From: Gammaproteobacteria bacterium
Lineage (GTDB): Bacteria > Pseudomonadota > Gammaproteobacteria > Burkholderiales > Nitrosomonadaceae
NCBI GenBank assembly: GCA_030431985.1
Contig: JAUIIB010000026.1
Coordinates: forward strand, 1-43,038
Reading direction: 5' to 3'
Length of the DNA: 43,038 nucleotides
Below are positions 36,459 to 43,038 of the stretch, piece after piece. Positions within the stretch are counted from its first letter, which is position 1. Every line of letters begins with the position of its first letter. The notes beneath the pieces were generated by a model, which saw nothing but the letters and a program-made list of their open reading frames with translations, had not been told where the DNA came from and ran no database searches. Position numbers and translations under genes: made by a program.

Positions 36459-36920
36459 ATGAAAATACAACTGATAAAAAAAATTACGACTGGCTTGGTT
36501 TTAGTTGTTGCCATGCTGGGCTATGTGACCACTAGTAGTGCGCATGGTGGTGGGGCGACGATGGATATTGCCGGTGTATCGAGAACATTTACCGGTGTGG
36601 TACTCGTCAGTTGTTTTGACGATGGTAACGGACCGGCTGAGAATCTGATTGCACGCGTACGCGACAATTCACCGCCTGTTCCGGGTTTGCTGGTTAATTT
36701 ACAGGTGTTCAAAGGTAATAAAGCGGTTAATATCACCGATACAAATTCCGGTGATGCAGATTACAGTCCTTTTGTGACACTGCATGGCGGCCCCGGAGTT
36801 TATTTCATGATTATCAACAAAACTGATATGGGTACCCGTTCGTTTGACGCAGAATGGCATTGCAATACGATCGACGGCGTACACACCGGTACGGAAATAT
36901 CAGTCTCACAGTTTAACTGA
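36459..36920 (+). CDS. Small secreted protein with predicted N-terminal His-Gly-Gly-Gly
   Basis: 153 aa, family not recognised. GAGG 8 nt upstream supports ATG 36459. The signal peptide (1-28) ends SSA, so the mature chain starts H29-GGGATMD, a possible amino-terminal metal (copper) site. The mature part looks like a single beta-sandwich with two cysteines (VSCFDDG and EWHCNT), likely a disulfide, and conserved-looking NLQVFKGNKAVNITD and HGGPGVYFMIINKTD, reminiscent of CopC- or transthyretin-like folds (inference only). First gene after promoter module 5; the thioredoxin gene follows in 32 bp. Confidence 0.75.
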   Translation: MKIQLIKKITTGLVLVVAMLGYVTTSSAHGGGATMDIAGVSRTFTGVVLVSCFDDGNGPAENLIARVRDNSPPVPGLLVNLQVFKGNKAVNITDTNSGDADYSPFVTLHGGPGVYFMIINKTDMGTRSFDAEWHCNTIDGVHTGTEISVSQFN

Positions 36921-36952
36921 GTCAAATGCGCCCCCGGATTCCTCGGTAAAAC

Positions 36953-37471
36953 ATGTTTTACGTAATCAAATACACGCGTTATTTTTGCATCGCTGTCGGC
37001 TTCATGATTTGCGCGAGTGCTACATCCGTAATGGCATCATCGTTGATCGATAAGCCATCACCCGAATGCAAACTCACAACACTTGACGGATTGCCAGTCG
37101 GTAGTTTGCAGGCGATGAAGGGTAAGGTGATTTATCTGGATTTCTGGGCTTCCTGGTGTCCACCCTGCTTACAGTCGTTTCCATTCATGAATCAATTACA
37201 TCAGGATTACGGCCAACAGGGATTACGGATTATCGGTGTAAATTTAGACGAACAGATTGCAGACGCCGATGCATTTTTGAGTCGATATGCAGCGCAATTC
37301 ACTATCGCGGCCGATCCAACTAAACAGTGTGCCAAAAATTTTAATGTCATCGCCATGCCTTCATCCTATTTAATCGATAAAGAGGGTGTTGTCCGGTATA
37401 TTCATCGTGGTTTTCGTCCCGGGGAAACAGAACAGCTGCGTACGGTTGTCGAGCGACTGTTACAGCATTAG
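36953..37471 (+). CDS. TlpA/ResA-like periplasmic thioredoxin
   Basis: 172-aa thioredoxin-fold protein with a signal peptide (about 1-28, ending SVMA). Active site FWASWCPPC (C69, C72), cis-Pro loop AMPSSYLID, and the TlpA-type insertion NLDEQIADADAFLSRY are visible. The WCPPC motif suggests a reductant. It is distinct from CcmG (WCVAC) in the same window. Its place between the small N-terminal-His protein and the cysteine-tailed DUF4266 lipoprotein suggests it reduces a thiol or disulfide in one of them. Confidence 0.9.
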   Translation: MFYVIKYTRYFCIAVGFMICASATSVMASSLIDKPSPECKLTTLDGLPVGSLQAMKGKVIYLDFWASWCPPCLQSFPFMNQLHQDYGQQGLRIIGVNLDEQIADADAFLSRYAAQFTIAADPTKQCAKNFNVIAMPSSYLIDKEGVVRYIHRGFRPGETEQLRTVVERLLQH

Positions 37472-37487
37472 CCTGATGGGCTCTTTT

Positions 37488-37721
37488 ATGAAATTCAAAC
37501 AAAAACCATTATTCGTCATTGTATTAATCGTATTATTTGGAGCAACCGTTTCGGGATGCGCGCACGTTGAAGCGTGGGAGCGCGGCCATTTGGCAAAGCA
37601 TCAAATGGCTGTAGATCCCCAACCGTTACAGAATCATATTCAATTACATAACTATTCGAGCCGGGAAGCTGCTGCAAGTACGCATGCCGTTGATGGTGGC
37701 GGGGGATGTGGATGCTATTGA
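37488..37721 (+). CDS. DUF4266 lipoprotein with CGC tail
   Basis: 77 aa. The lipobox VSGC gives an acylated Cys at about residue 24. The mature part has the DUF4266 pattern: HVEAWERGHLAKHQM, then a central HNYSSREAA and the glycine-rich end GGGGCGCY. ATG 37488 is chosen because GGG lies 8 nt upstream; ATG 37476 is an alternative. DUF4266 genes are known to travel with DUF3570 and thioredoxin/ApbE genes, exactly as here. Molecular function is unknown; the C-X-C tail could bind metal, be a thioredoxin substrate, or be modified. Confidence 0.88.
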   Translation: MKFKQKPLFVIVLIVLFGATVSGCAHVEAWERGHLAKHQMAVDPQPLQNHIQLHNYSSREAAASTHAVDGGGGCGCY

Positions 37722-37736
37722 GCATCTCCGGTTTAA

Positions 37737-40478
37737 ATGGTTATCAAGCCTAGCGGACCAAATAATGGTTCGTATCATAAGAACACTTCTAATGTTATAA
37801 AAAAAACAGCCGGTGTGGCTGCGGGCGGGAGTAAAACGCTGCAGGCGTTGACTTCAGCAGCGGTGGTGCTTCCAGGTCTGTTACTGTCATCCGCACAGGC
37901 TGCGGAAGGTGACCATATTAATTTCCAATACAGCCGGTATCAGGAAGGCAAACGCAATTTATTCGGTATACCGAATAGTCTAGATCCGATCCGTGCAGAC
38001 GTATTACATGGCAGCGGTGTGTTTTCATTAACCGACCGTGCCAAGTTTTCATTCAACTATACACAGGATATCTGGGCTGGCGCGACCCCGATTGTTACTT
38101 CACCTCTGGCGGCCGATCCTTATAATCGTATTCTTGAGAATACACCAGATGGGGTAACGGTTACCGGCGCCTCGCCGTTAATCAATCCTTCCCGAGGGGT
38201 GCTTCTGGATCGAAATTTAACGCCATTACACAGGACTGATGGCAGTCAGGATACCCGCAACGTTCTGGTGTTAGCTTCGGCATCTCCCGAAGTACGCAAC
38301 CAGGCCAATTTTAGACTGGGTTATGAGTGGGATGAAGCCGAAATTAACGCCGGTGCGGGGTTTTCTCTGGAAAACGATTACCGCTCCAGCTTCGGTAATT
38401 TGGGTGGCAGGATGGATTTTAATCAAAAGCTGACTTCGGTTAAATTCAGTGCGGGTTATACCAGTAGTAATATTAGTGCGATTCTGGACCATGATGCGGC
38501 ACCTTATCTGACAAAAACCGCATTTAGCGACCAAATTAAACGCCGCAGCGATGGTGCGGAAATTCTGCGTGACGAACGGCGGGACTGGTCGTTTAATCTG
38601 GGACTGACGCAAATATTGACCAAATATGCACTGATTGATGCCAATTTCGGTTATACCTTTAGCAGCGGCTATCTGGAAAATCCCTACAAGGCGGTAACGG
38701 CTATTTTTGTCGATCCTGATGAGTTGAATAACGGTCTGTCCACACCCATTCTAGGCGATGTGCGCGCCTTGCTTGAACAGCGACCCAATCAACGGCATCA
38801 GTGGGCATTCAATGCGAAATATATTCAGCATATCAGCCCTTTTGATGCGGCGTTGCATCTTAATTATAAATTTACTGTGGACGACTGGGGGATTCACACC
38901 AATACATTTGGCGCGAGCTGGATTCAACCCCTTCCGGGAGGATGGACACTAACACCTAGAATCCGTTATTACTCGCAGGATTCAGCCAGTTTTTATCAGC
39001 CGTTTTTGATATCCGAGCAAAATTTTTCCAGTCAGGCGTTTGACAGCCAGGGCCGGGAAATCTGGGTTGATGCATTAAATCCCGATATCGAATATGTTCG
39101 GGATGGTAATTTTAATTTGATTGATGGCACGGGTAATCCGGTGGATGAATCAATTTTAAATGTTCAGCCCAAAACAATTCCTTTTGATGCCGAAAAATTA
39201 CCCAATAATTTTTCAAGTGATCATCGTCTGGCTGGATTTGGCGCATTAAGCGGAGGCGCTACTTTAAGTAAAGAATTTGCTAGAGGCGTTACGTTACAAG
39301 CCGGATTTGAATACTATACACGTGACAGTTCATTTAAGCTGGGCGGCGGAGGCGGTAGTGGTTTTGCCGATTTTGATTACTATGTCGCGAATGCTGCATT
39401 ATCCATAAATATGGAAGCGATGGGCGGTCCAGGTTCGGGCGCGCACGCCCACCATAGTGGACACGATAAAAGTAATCACAAATCATCGACCCATACCCAT
39501 CGGCATCAACAACCGGCGGGGTTAATGTTTGCGCATATGCTCGATAATGCAGGCGATTTCATGGTGGGATACCGTTTCATGTACAGCCGTATGGGCGGTA
39601 GTTTATTGCATGGCTCACATACAGTGGACGATCAGACTATTGTGAATCAGGGCTGCGGTAATGAAGATCTGTGTGCGTTTGCGCCGGCAGAAATGAGTAT
39701 GCGTATGCATATGCTTAATCTGATGTATGCACCGACGGGCTGGCTGAATGTGATGATAATGCCGCGTTTCATGGATATGGAAATGGATCTGCGCGAATTG
39801 GATGGCAGACCGCCGCCAACACCAGATGAACACCAGCATTTTGGCGGTCACACTACCGGTGTAATCGGAGATACACTGATGGTTTCACTGATAAAATTGT
39901 ATGAAACGTCGGGGCACCGTTTTCATGCCGGCTTAGGTATTAGCGCCCCGTCGGGTAAGACAAACCTGAAATTCCGCCGTACGTTTAGAACAGACGGTGG
40001 GGCTGTGCATTATGGAATGCAGCTGGGTAGCGGTACATGGGATTTTGTGCCGAGTTTGACATACACCGGGGAGTATCATCGCTGGTCGTGGGGCACGCAG
40101 GTCAGTGGAATTAAGCGTATGGAAAGCAGGAATAAATCGGGCTACCGGCTAGGCGATTTGTTTCAGGCGACAACCTGGCTTGGATATGATTTAACACGCT
40201 GGTTGACCGCTAATATACGGGGTGTATATACCCTGCAGGACCGGATACACGGTGAGTTTAATCAATTCAATGCTGGCATCGGTCCCATGGATTTTCCATC
40301 GAATTATGGCGGACAGTTCTGGAATATCGGGTTTGGCGTTAATGCCGCTATACCCAGTGGGCGGTTTGCCGGCAATCATTTTGGTTTTGAATGGCTGCAA
40401 CCCGTCCATACGGACGTCAACGGTTACCAATTGGATCGCAAAGGCGCTCTGACAGCTTCGTGGAGTTACCAGTTCTAA
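37737..40478 (+). CDS. DUF3570 outer-membrane protein with second barrel half and His-rich linker
   Basis: 913 aa. A signal peptide ends AQA at about 55. Residues 58 to about 560 form the DUF3570 region of alternating beta strands. A linker at about 570-590 has nine His in 21 residues. Residues 594-913 are a second beta-rich part, rich in Met and His early on (MSMRMHMLNLMY, MIMPRFMDMEMDL, DEHQHFGGHT), ending in a terminal Phe (SWSYQF) as outer-membrane barrels do. In the N-terminal part the string DIWAGATP (111-118) resembles the ApbE flavinylation motif D-x-x-S/T-G-A-T but with Ala in the acceptor position; VTVTGASP (140-147) is a second near-match. There is no strong ribosome binding site; the start is 15 bp after the DUF4266 stop, so translation may be coupled. 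Confidence 0.85.
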   Translation: MVIKPSGPNNGSYHKNTSNVIKKTAGVAAGGSKTLQALTSAAVVLPGLLLSSAQAAEGDHINFQYSRYQEGKRNLFGIPNSLDPIRADVLHGSGVFSLTDRAKFSFNYTQDIWAGATPIVTSPLAADPYNRILENTPDGVTVTGASPLINPSRGVLLDRNLTPLHRTDGSQDTRNVLVLASASPEVRNQANFRLGYEWDEAEINAGAGFSLENDYRSSFGNLGGRMDFNQKLTSVKFSAGYTSSNISAILDHDAAPYLTKTAFSDQIKRRSDGAEILRDERRDWSFNLGLTQILTKYALIDANFGYTFSSGYLENPYKAVTAIFVDPDELNNGLSTPILGDVRALLEQRPNQRHQWAFNAKYIQHISPFDAALHLNYKFTVDDWGIHTNTFGASWIQPLPGGWTLTPRIRYYSQDSASFYQPFLISEQNFSSQAFDSQGREIWVDALNPDIEYVRDGNFNLIDGTGNPVDESILNVQPKTIPFDAEKLPNNFSSDHRLAGFGALSGGATLSKEFARGVTLQAGFEYYTRDSSFKLGGGGGSGFADFDYYVANAALSINMEAMGGPGSGAHAHHSGHDKSNHKSSTHTHRHQQPAGLMFAHMLDNAGDFMVGYRFMYSRMGGSLLHGSHTVDDQTIVNQGCGNEDLCAFAPAEMSMRMHMLNLMYAPTGWLNVMIMPRFMDMEMDLRELDGRPPPTPDEHQHFGGHTTGVIGDTLMVSLIKLYETSGHRFHAGLGISAPSGKTNLKFRRTFRTDGGAVHYGMQLGSGTWDFVPSLTYTGEYHRWSWGTQVSGIKRMESRNKSGYRLGDLFQATTWLGYDLTRWLTANIRGVYTLQDRIHGEFNQFNAGIGPMDFPSNYGGQFWNIGFGVNAAIPSGRFAGNHFGFEWLQPVHTDVNGYQLDRKGALTASWSYQF

Positions 40479-40542
40479 GCTCATTGATTATGGCTGTTAT
40501 AATGTCAGACCCAGACAGTGTTCTTTATTGGGCATTTCACGC

Positions 40543-41469
40543 ATGGCTCGACTTAATTATTATTATTTTGACTTCAAGGCAATGGGGTCGCCGTGTTCGA
40601 TCCAGTTGTATGCCAAAAATAAAAAAAAGGGGCGTGATGCGGCTGAAACCGTCATTGCAGATGTCAACCGGCTTGAAGACCGGTATTCCCGTTATCGTGA
40701 CGACAGTTTTTTATCGAAAATAAATCGGGTTGCAGCGGTTGCCGGCAGCATTACCGTCGATAATGAAACAGCCGGGCTGCTGGATTATGCAGCAACCTGC
40801 TATCAACAAAGCAATGGTTTATTTGATATTACATCAGGTATTTTGCGTCAGGCCTGGAATTTTAAATCCGGCAAATTACCGGCACCTGAGGCAATCGACC
40901 GAATTAAAGAAAAAATAGGCTGGCATCATCTGAACTGGCACCGCCCCAAACTTTCTTTTGGTGTGCCAGGAATGGAAATCGATTTTGGTGGTATTGTCAA
41001 AGAATACGCGGTTGATCGTGCCGCGGCCTTGTGTTTCGAAGCGGGTGTCAAGCATGGTATTGTTAATCTGGGTGGGGATATCAAAATTATCGGGCCGCAT
41101 CCTGACGGTAACCCCTGGCGGATAGCGATAAGGCATCCCCGCCAACATGATACTGCAATGAAAACATTGTTACTCCAAACAGGTGCCCTCGCCAGCAGCG
41201 GCGATTACGAACGTTGTATCACTGTTGATGGCAAACGCTATGGACATGTATTAAATCCTAAAACAGGTTGGCCCGTGCAGCACATGGCAGCAGTCAGCGT
41301 AGTAGGTGAGTTTTGTGTCGTAGCAGGCAGCGCGTCTACTATTGGTATGCTAAAAGAATCACAGGGAGCGGCATGGTTAAAGGATTTGGGTTTACCGCAT
41401 TTATGGATAGATGTTGAAGGTGGAACAGGCGGGACGCTACTTGGAACCGATCCGCATGCGACAAGCTAG
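40543..41469 (+). CDS. FAD:protein FMN transferase, ApbE family
   Basis: 308 aa. ApbE enzymes attach FMN from FAD to Ser/Thr of exported proteins in a Mg-dependent way. Visible are DVNRLEDRYSRYRDDSFLSKINR, GLFDITSGILRQAWNF, MEIDFGGIVKEYAVDRAA, GIVNLGGDIKIIGP, SSGDYERCITVDGKRYGHVLNPKTGWPV and VVAGSASTIGM. ATG 40543 is preferred over TTG 40528. Unlike classical ApbE there is no signal peptide or lipobox in the N-terminus (MARLNYYYFDFKAMGSPC), so it may act in the cytoplasm or its start is misjudged. It lies 64 bp after the DUF3570 gene, and appears to be the last gene of the operon. Its target is uncertain. Confidence 0.92.
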   Translation: MARLNYYYFDFKAMGSPCSIQLYAKNKKKGRDAAETVIADVNRLEDRYSRYRDDSFLSKINRVAAVAGSITVDNETAGLLDYAATCYQQSNGLFDITSGILRQAWNFKSGKLPAPEAIDRIKEKIGWHHLNWHRPKLSFGVPGMEIDFGGIVKEYAVDRAAALCFEAGVKHGIVNLGGDIKIIGPHPDGNPWRIAIRHPRQHDTAMKTLLLQTGALASSGDYERCITVDGKRYGHVLNPKTGWPVQHMAAVSVVGEFCVVAGSASTIGMLKESQGAAWLKDLGLPHLWIDVEGGTGGTLLGTDPHATS

Positions 41470-41635
41470 TCTGCCTGTCTGTCTTCAATTACAATCGGAT
41501 TGTGTACGCTGAATATCATATCAGTTCAGCATTCATCGCGGTAATCAGATACATTGATAGGGTATCCGGTGATGCGGAATGAAACTTCCGGTTCACGCGC
41601 ATTTAACCCTAATAAATCAGCAGGAGGTTAATACA

Positions 41636-43038
41636 ATGACCGATTATGTTGTCTGGTTTGATCAGTTAACAGTGAATGATGTCGGGCGTGTGGGCGGTAA
41701 AAACGCGTCGCTTGGAGAAATGATCCGGCATTTATCGCAATCCGGTGTCAATGTACCAATGGGGTTTGCCACGACGACAGATGCCTATCGGGCATTTCTG
41801 GAGGTCAATCAACTTGCTGACCGAATCAATCGCATTGTAGAAGATCTGGATGTCGATGACATTAACGCGTTAACCACCGCTGGTAAAACAATACGGAGTT
41901 GGATTCGCGATGCGTCAATTCCCGAAACAGTAGTGGAAGCCGTGACGTATGCATATACTCAACTTGTCAAAGACAGTACAACAGATAAACTGTCTGTAGC
42001 CGTTCGTTCTTCAGCAACAGCCGAAGATCTTGCCGATGCTTCATTCGCTGGGCAGCAGGAAACGCTACTGAACATCAGCGGTCTGGATCAACTCTTTGCA
42101 GCGATTAAAATTGTTTTTGCTTCGTTATATAACGACCGTGCCATTGCCTATCGGGTGCACCAGCGTTTCCCGCATGACAAAGTGTTGTTGTCTGCCGGTA
42201 TTCAAAAGATGGTGCGTAGCGACCTGGGTGCCAGCGGTGTGATGTTTACACTGGATACCGAATCGGGTTTTCGTGATGCGATCTTTATCACCGCCGCTTA
42301 CGGCCTTGGCGAAACCGTTGTACAAGGCACTGTCAACCCCGATGAGTTTTATCTTTACAAGCGCGGCTTGACCGCGGGGCTCCCTGCTGTTCTTTCACGG
42401 CGTCTTGGCAGCAAGGCGATTGAGATGGTTTATGCCAGTCACCGGGATAGCGGAGAAACTGCGACAACCATGCGTGATGTAGACATAGAAAGGCGTATGC
42501 ACTTCGTCTTGTCAGACAATCAATTGGAAGAATTGGCGCGGCAGGGTATGACGATTGAGGCTCACTACGGGCGTCCCATGGATATTGAGTGGGCGCTGGA
42601 TGGCTTAGACGGACAGCTTTATATCGTACAGGCTCGTCCAGAGACTGTTGAAAGCCGCGAGAAACCGGCTTTAGAACGCTACAAATTGACCGAAACCGGC
42701 ATGGTGTTGACCGAAGGACGCGCGGTAGGCCAGAAAATAGGACAGGGAACAGCACGCTTGATACTAAGCATCGATCAAATGCATGAGATTAATAACGGTG
42801 ATGTACTGGTGACGGATATGACTGACCCGGATTGGGAACCGATTATGAAACGTGCTGCGGCAATTGTTACCAATCGTGGAGGCCGTACCTGTCATGCCGC
42901 CATTATTGCCCGTGAAATGGGTATTCCTGCGGTTGTCGGCTGTGGTGATGCAACCACAGCGATTGAGAATGGCGCGGCTATTACAGTATCCTGCGCTGAG
43001 AGCGATACCGGTTATGTCTATGCAGGCGCATTAAAGTT
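41636..43038 (+). CDS. ppsA: Phosphoenolpyruvate synthase (5' part, runs off the window)
   Basis: Converts pyruvate and ATP to PEP, AMP and phosphate for gluconeogenesis. The frame is open to the last base, so only about 467 residues are present. The start ATG 41636 has AGGAGG at 41622-41627. It matches E. coli PpsA throughout: [36 protein letters not shown] ATP-grasp motifs, [53 protein letters not shown], and the phosphohistidine motif [13 protein letters not shown]. The C-terminal PEP-binding domain lies outside. The 166-bp gap after apbE holds a short hairpin (cggaa/ttccg, 41575-41590) and no clear terminator; this gene probably has its own promoter. Confidence 0.95.
   Translation, partial: MTDYVVWFDQLTVNDVGRVGGKNASLGEMIRHLSQSGVNVPMGFATTTDAYRAFLEVNQLADRINRIVEDLDVDDINALTTAGKTIRSWIRDASIPETVVEAVTYAYTQLVKDSTTDKLSVAVRSSATAEDLADASFAGQQETLLNISGLDQLFAAIKIVFASLYNDRAIAYRVHQRFPHDKVLLSAGIQKMVRSDLGASGVMFTLDTESGFRDAIFITAAYGLGETVVQGTVNPDEFYLYKRGLTAGLPAVLSRRLGSKAIEMVYASHRDSGETATTMRDVDIERRMHFVLSDNQLEELARQGMTIEAHYGRPMDIEWALDGLDGQLYIVQARPETVESREKPALERYKLTETGMVLTEGRAVGQKIGQGTARLILSIDQMHEINNGDVLVTDMTDPDWEPIMKRAAAIVTNRGGRTCHAAIIAREMGIPAVVGCGDATTAIENGAAITVSCAESDTGYVYAGALK

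Noticed and set aside
1..43038. CRISPR arrays, insertion sequences, rRNA operons
   Set aside because: No regularly spaced repeats, transposase motifs or rRNA-like conserved sequence were seen.

Overview
The window looks like a stretch of a betaproteobacterial chromosome, most likely from the ammonia-oxidising Nitrosomonas group. This is an inference from gene content: a stand-alone copper nitrite reductase, a complete Ccm (system I) cytochrome c maturation operon, Mpl, a DUF1841 gene, and the order rimP-nusA-infB-rbfA-truB. There are no tRNA or rRNA genes, CRISPR arrays or transposases. The window starts inside nth and ends inside ppsA.

Layout. 0-8 kb holds mixed housekeeping genes: nth end, DUF1841, a metallophosphoesterase, a GNAT acetyltransferase, a membrane-anchored strictosidine-synthase-like beta-propeller, mpl, DUF2254 and apt. 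8.1-12.5 kb holds nirK with its own promoter and terminator, a CPA2 cation/proton antiporter and creA. 12.7-19 kb is the translation/transcription operon rimP-nusA-infB-rbfA-truB, preceded by a hairpin plus T-tract that looks like a leader attenuator. 19.1-26.8 kb is ccmABCDEFGHI, followed by bcp. 27.3-34.4 kb is read leftward: mdh, a DUF4124 protein, hemW, an orphan YbbP-type ABC permease and a fused MFS/spermidine-synthase-like gene.

34.4-41.5 kb is the unusual part. A 1-kb gene-free region carries four copies of a promoter module, and a fifth lies 1 kb further on. Each module is a 17-bp palindrome (TGCGACA-N3-TGYCRCA) followed by a -10 box whose first base is always 32 nt from the palindrome centre. 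In the four rightward copies a TTGNTN -35 box directly abuts the palindrome. One copy faces left toward the fused MFS/SpeE-like gene. One precedes a secreted YcnI-like protein. One precedes a six-part rightward group: a small secreted protein, a TlpA-like thioredoxin, a DUF4266 lipoprotein, a large DUF3570 outer-membrane protein with a second barrel half, and an ApbE-type flavin transferase. Both small secreted proteins are predicted to begin with histidine after signal cleavage, which suggests copper or another metal. Two further modules face no recognisable gene but precede strong RNA-like inverted repeats, one ending in a U-rich tract. Together these look like a single regulon for an uncharacterised cell-envelope redox/metal system. 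The regulator is not in the window.

The window ends in ppsA (phosphoenolpyruvate synthase), which has a strong ribosome binding site.
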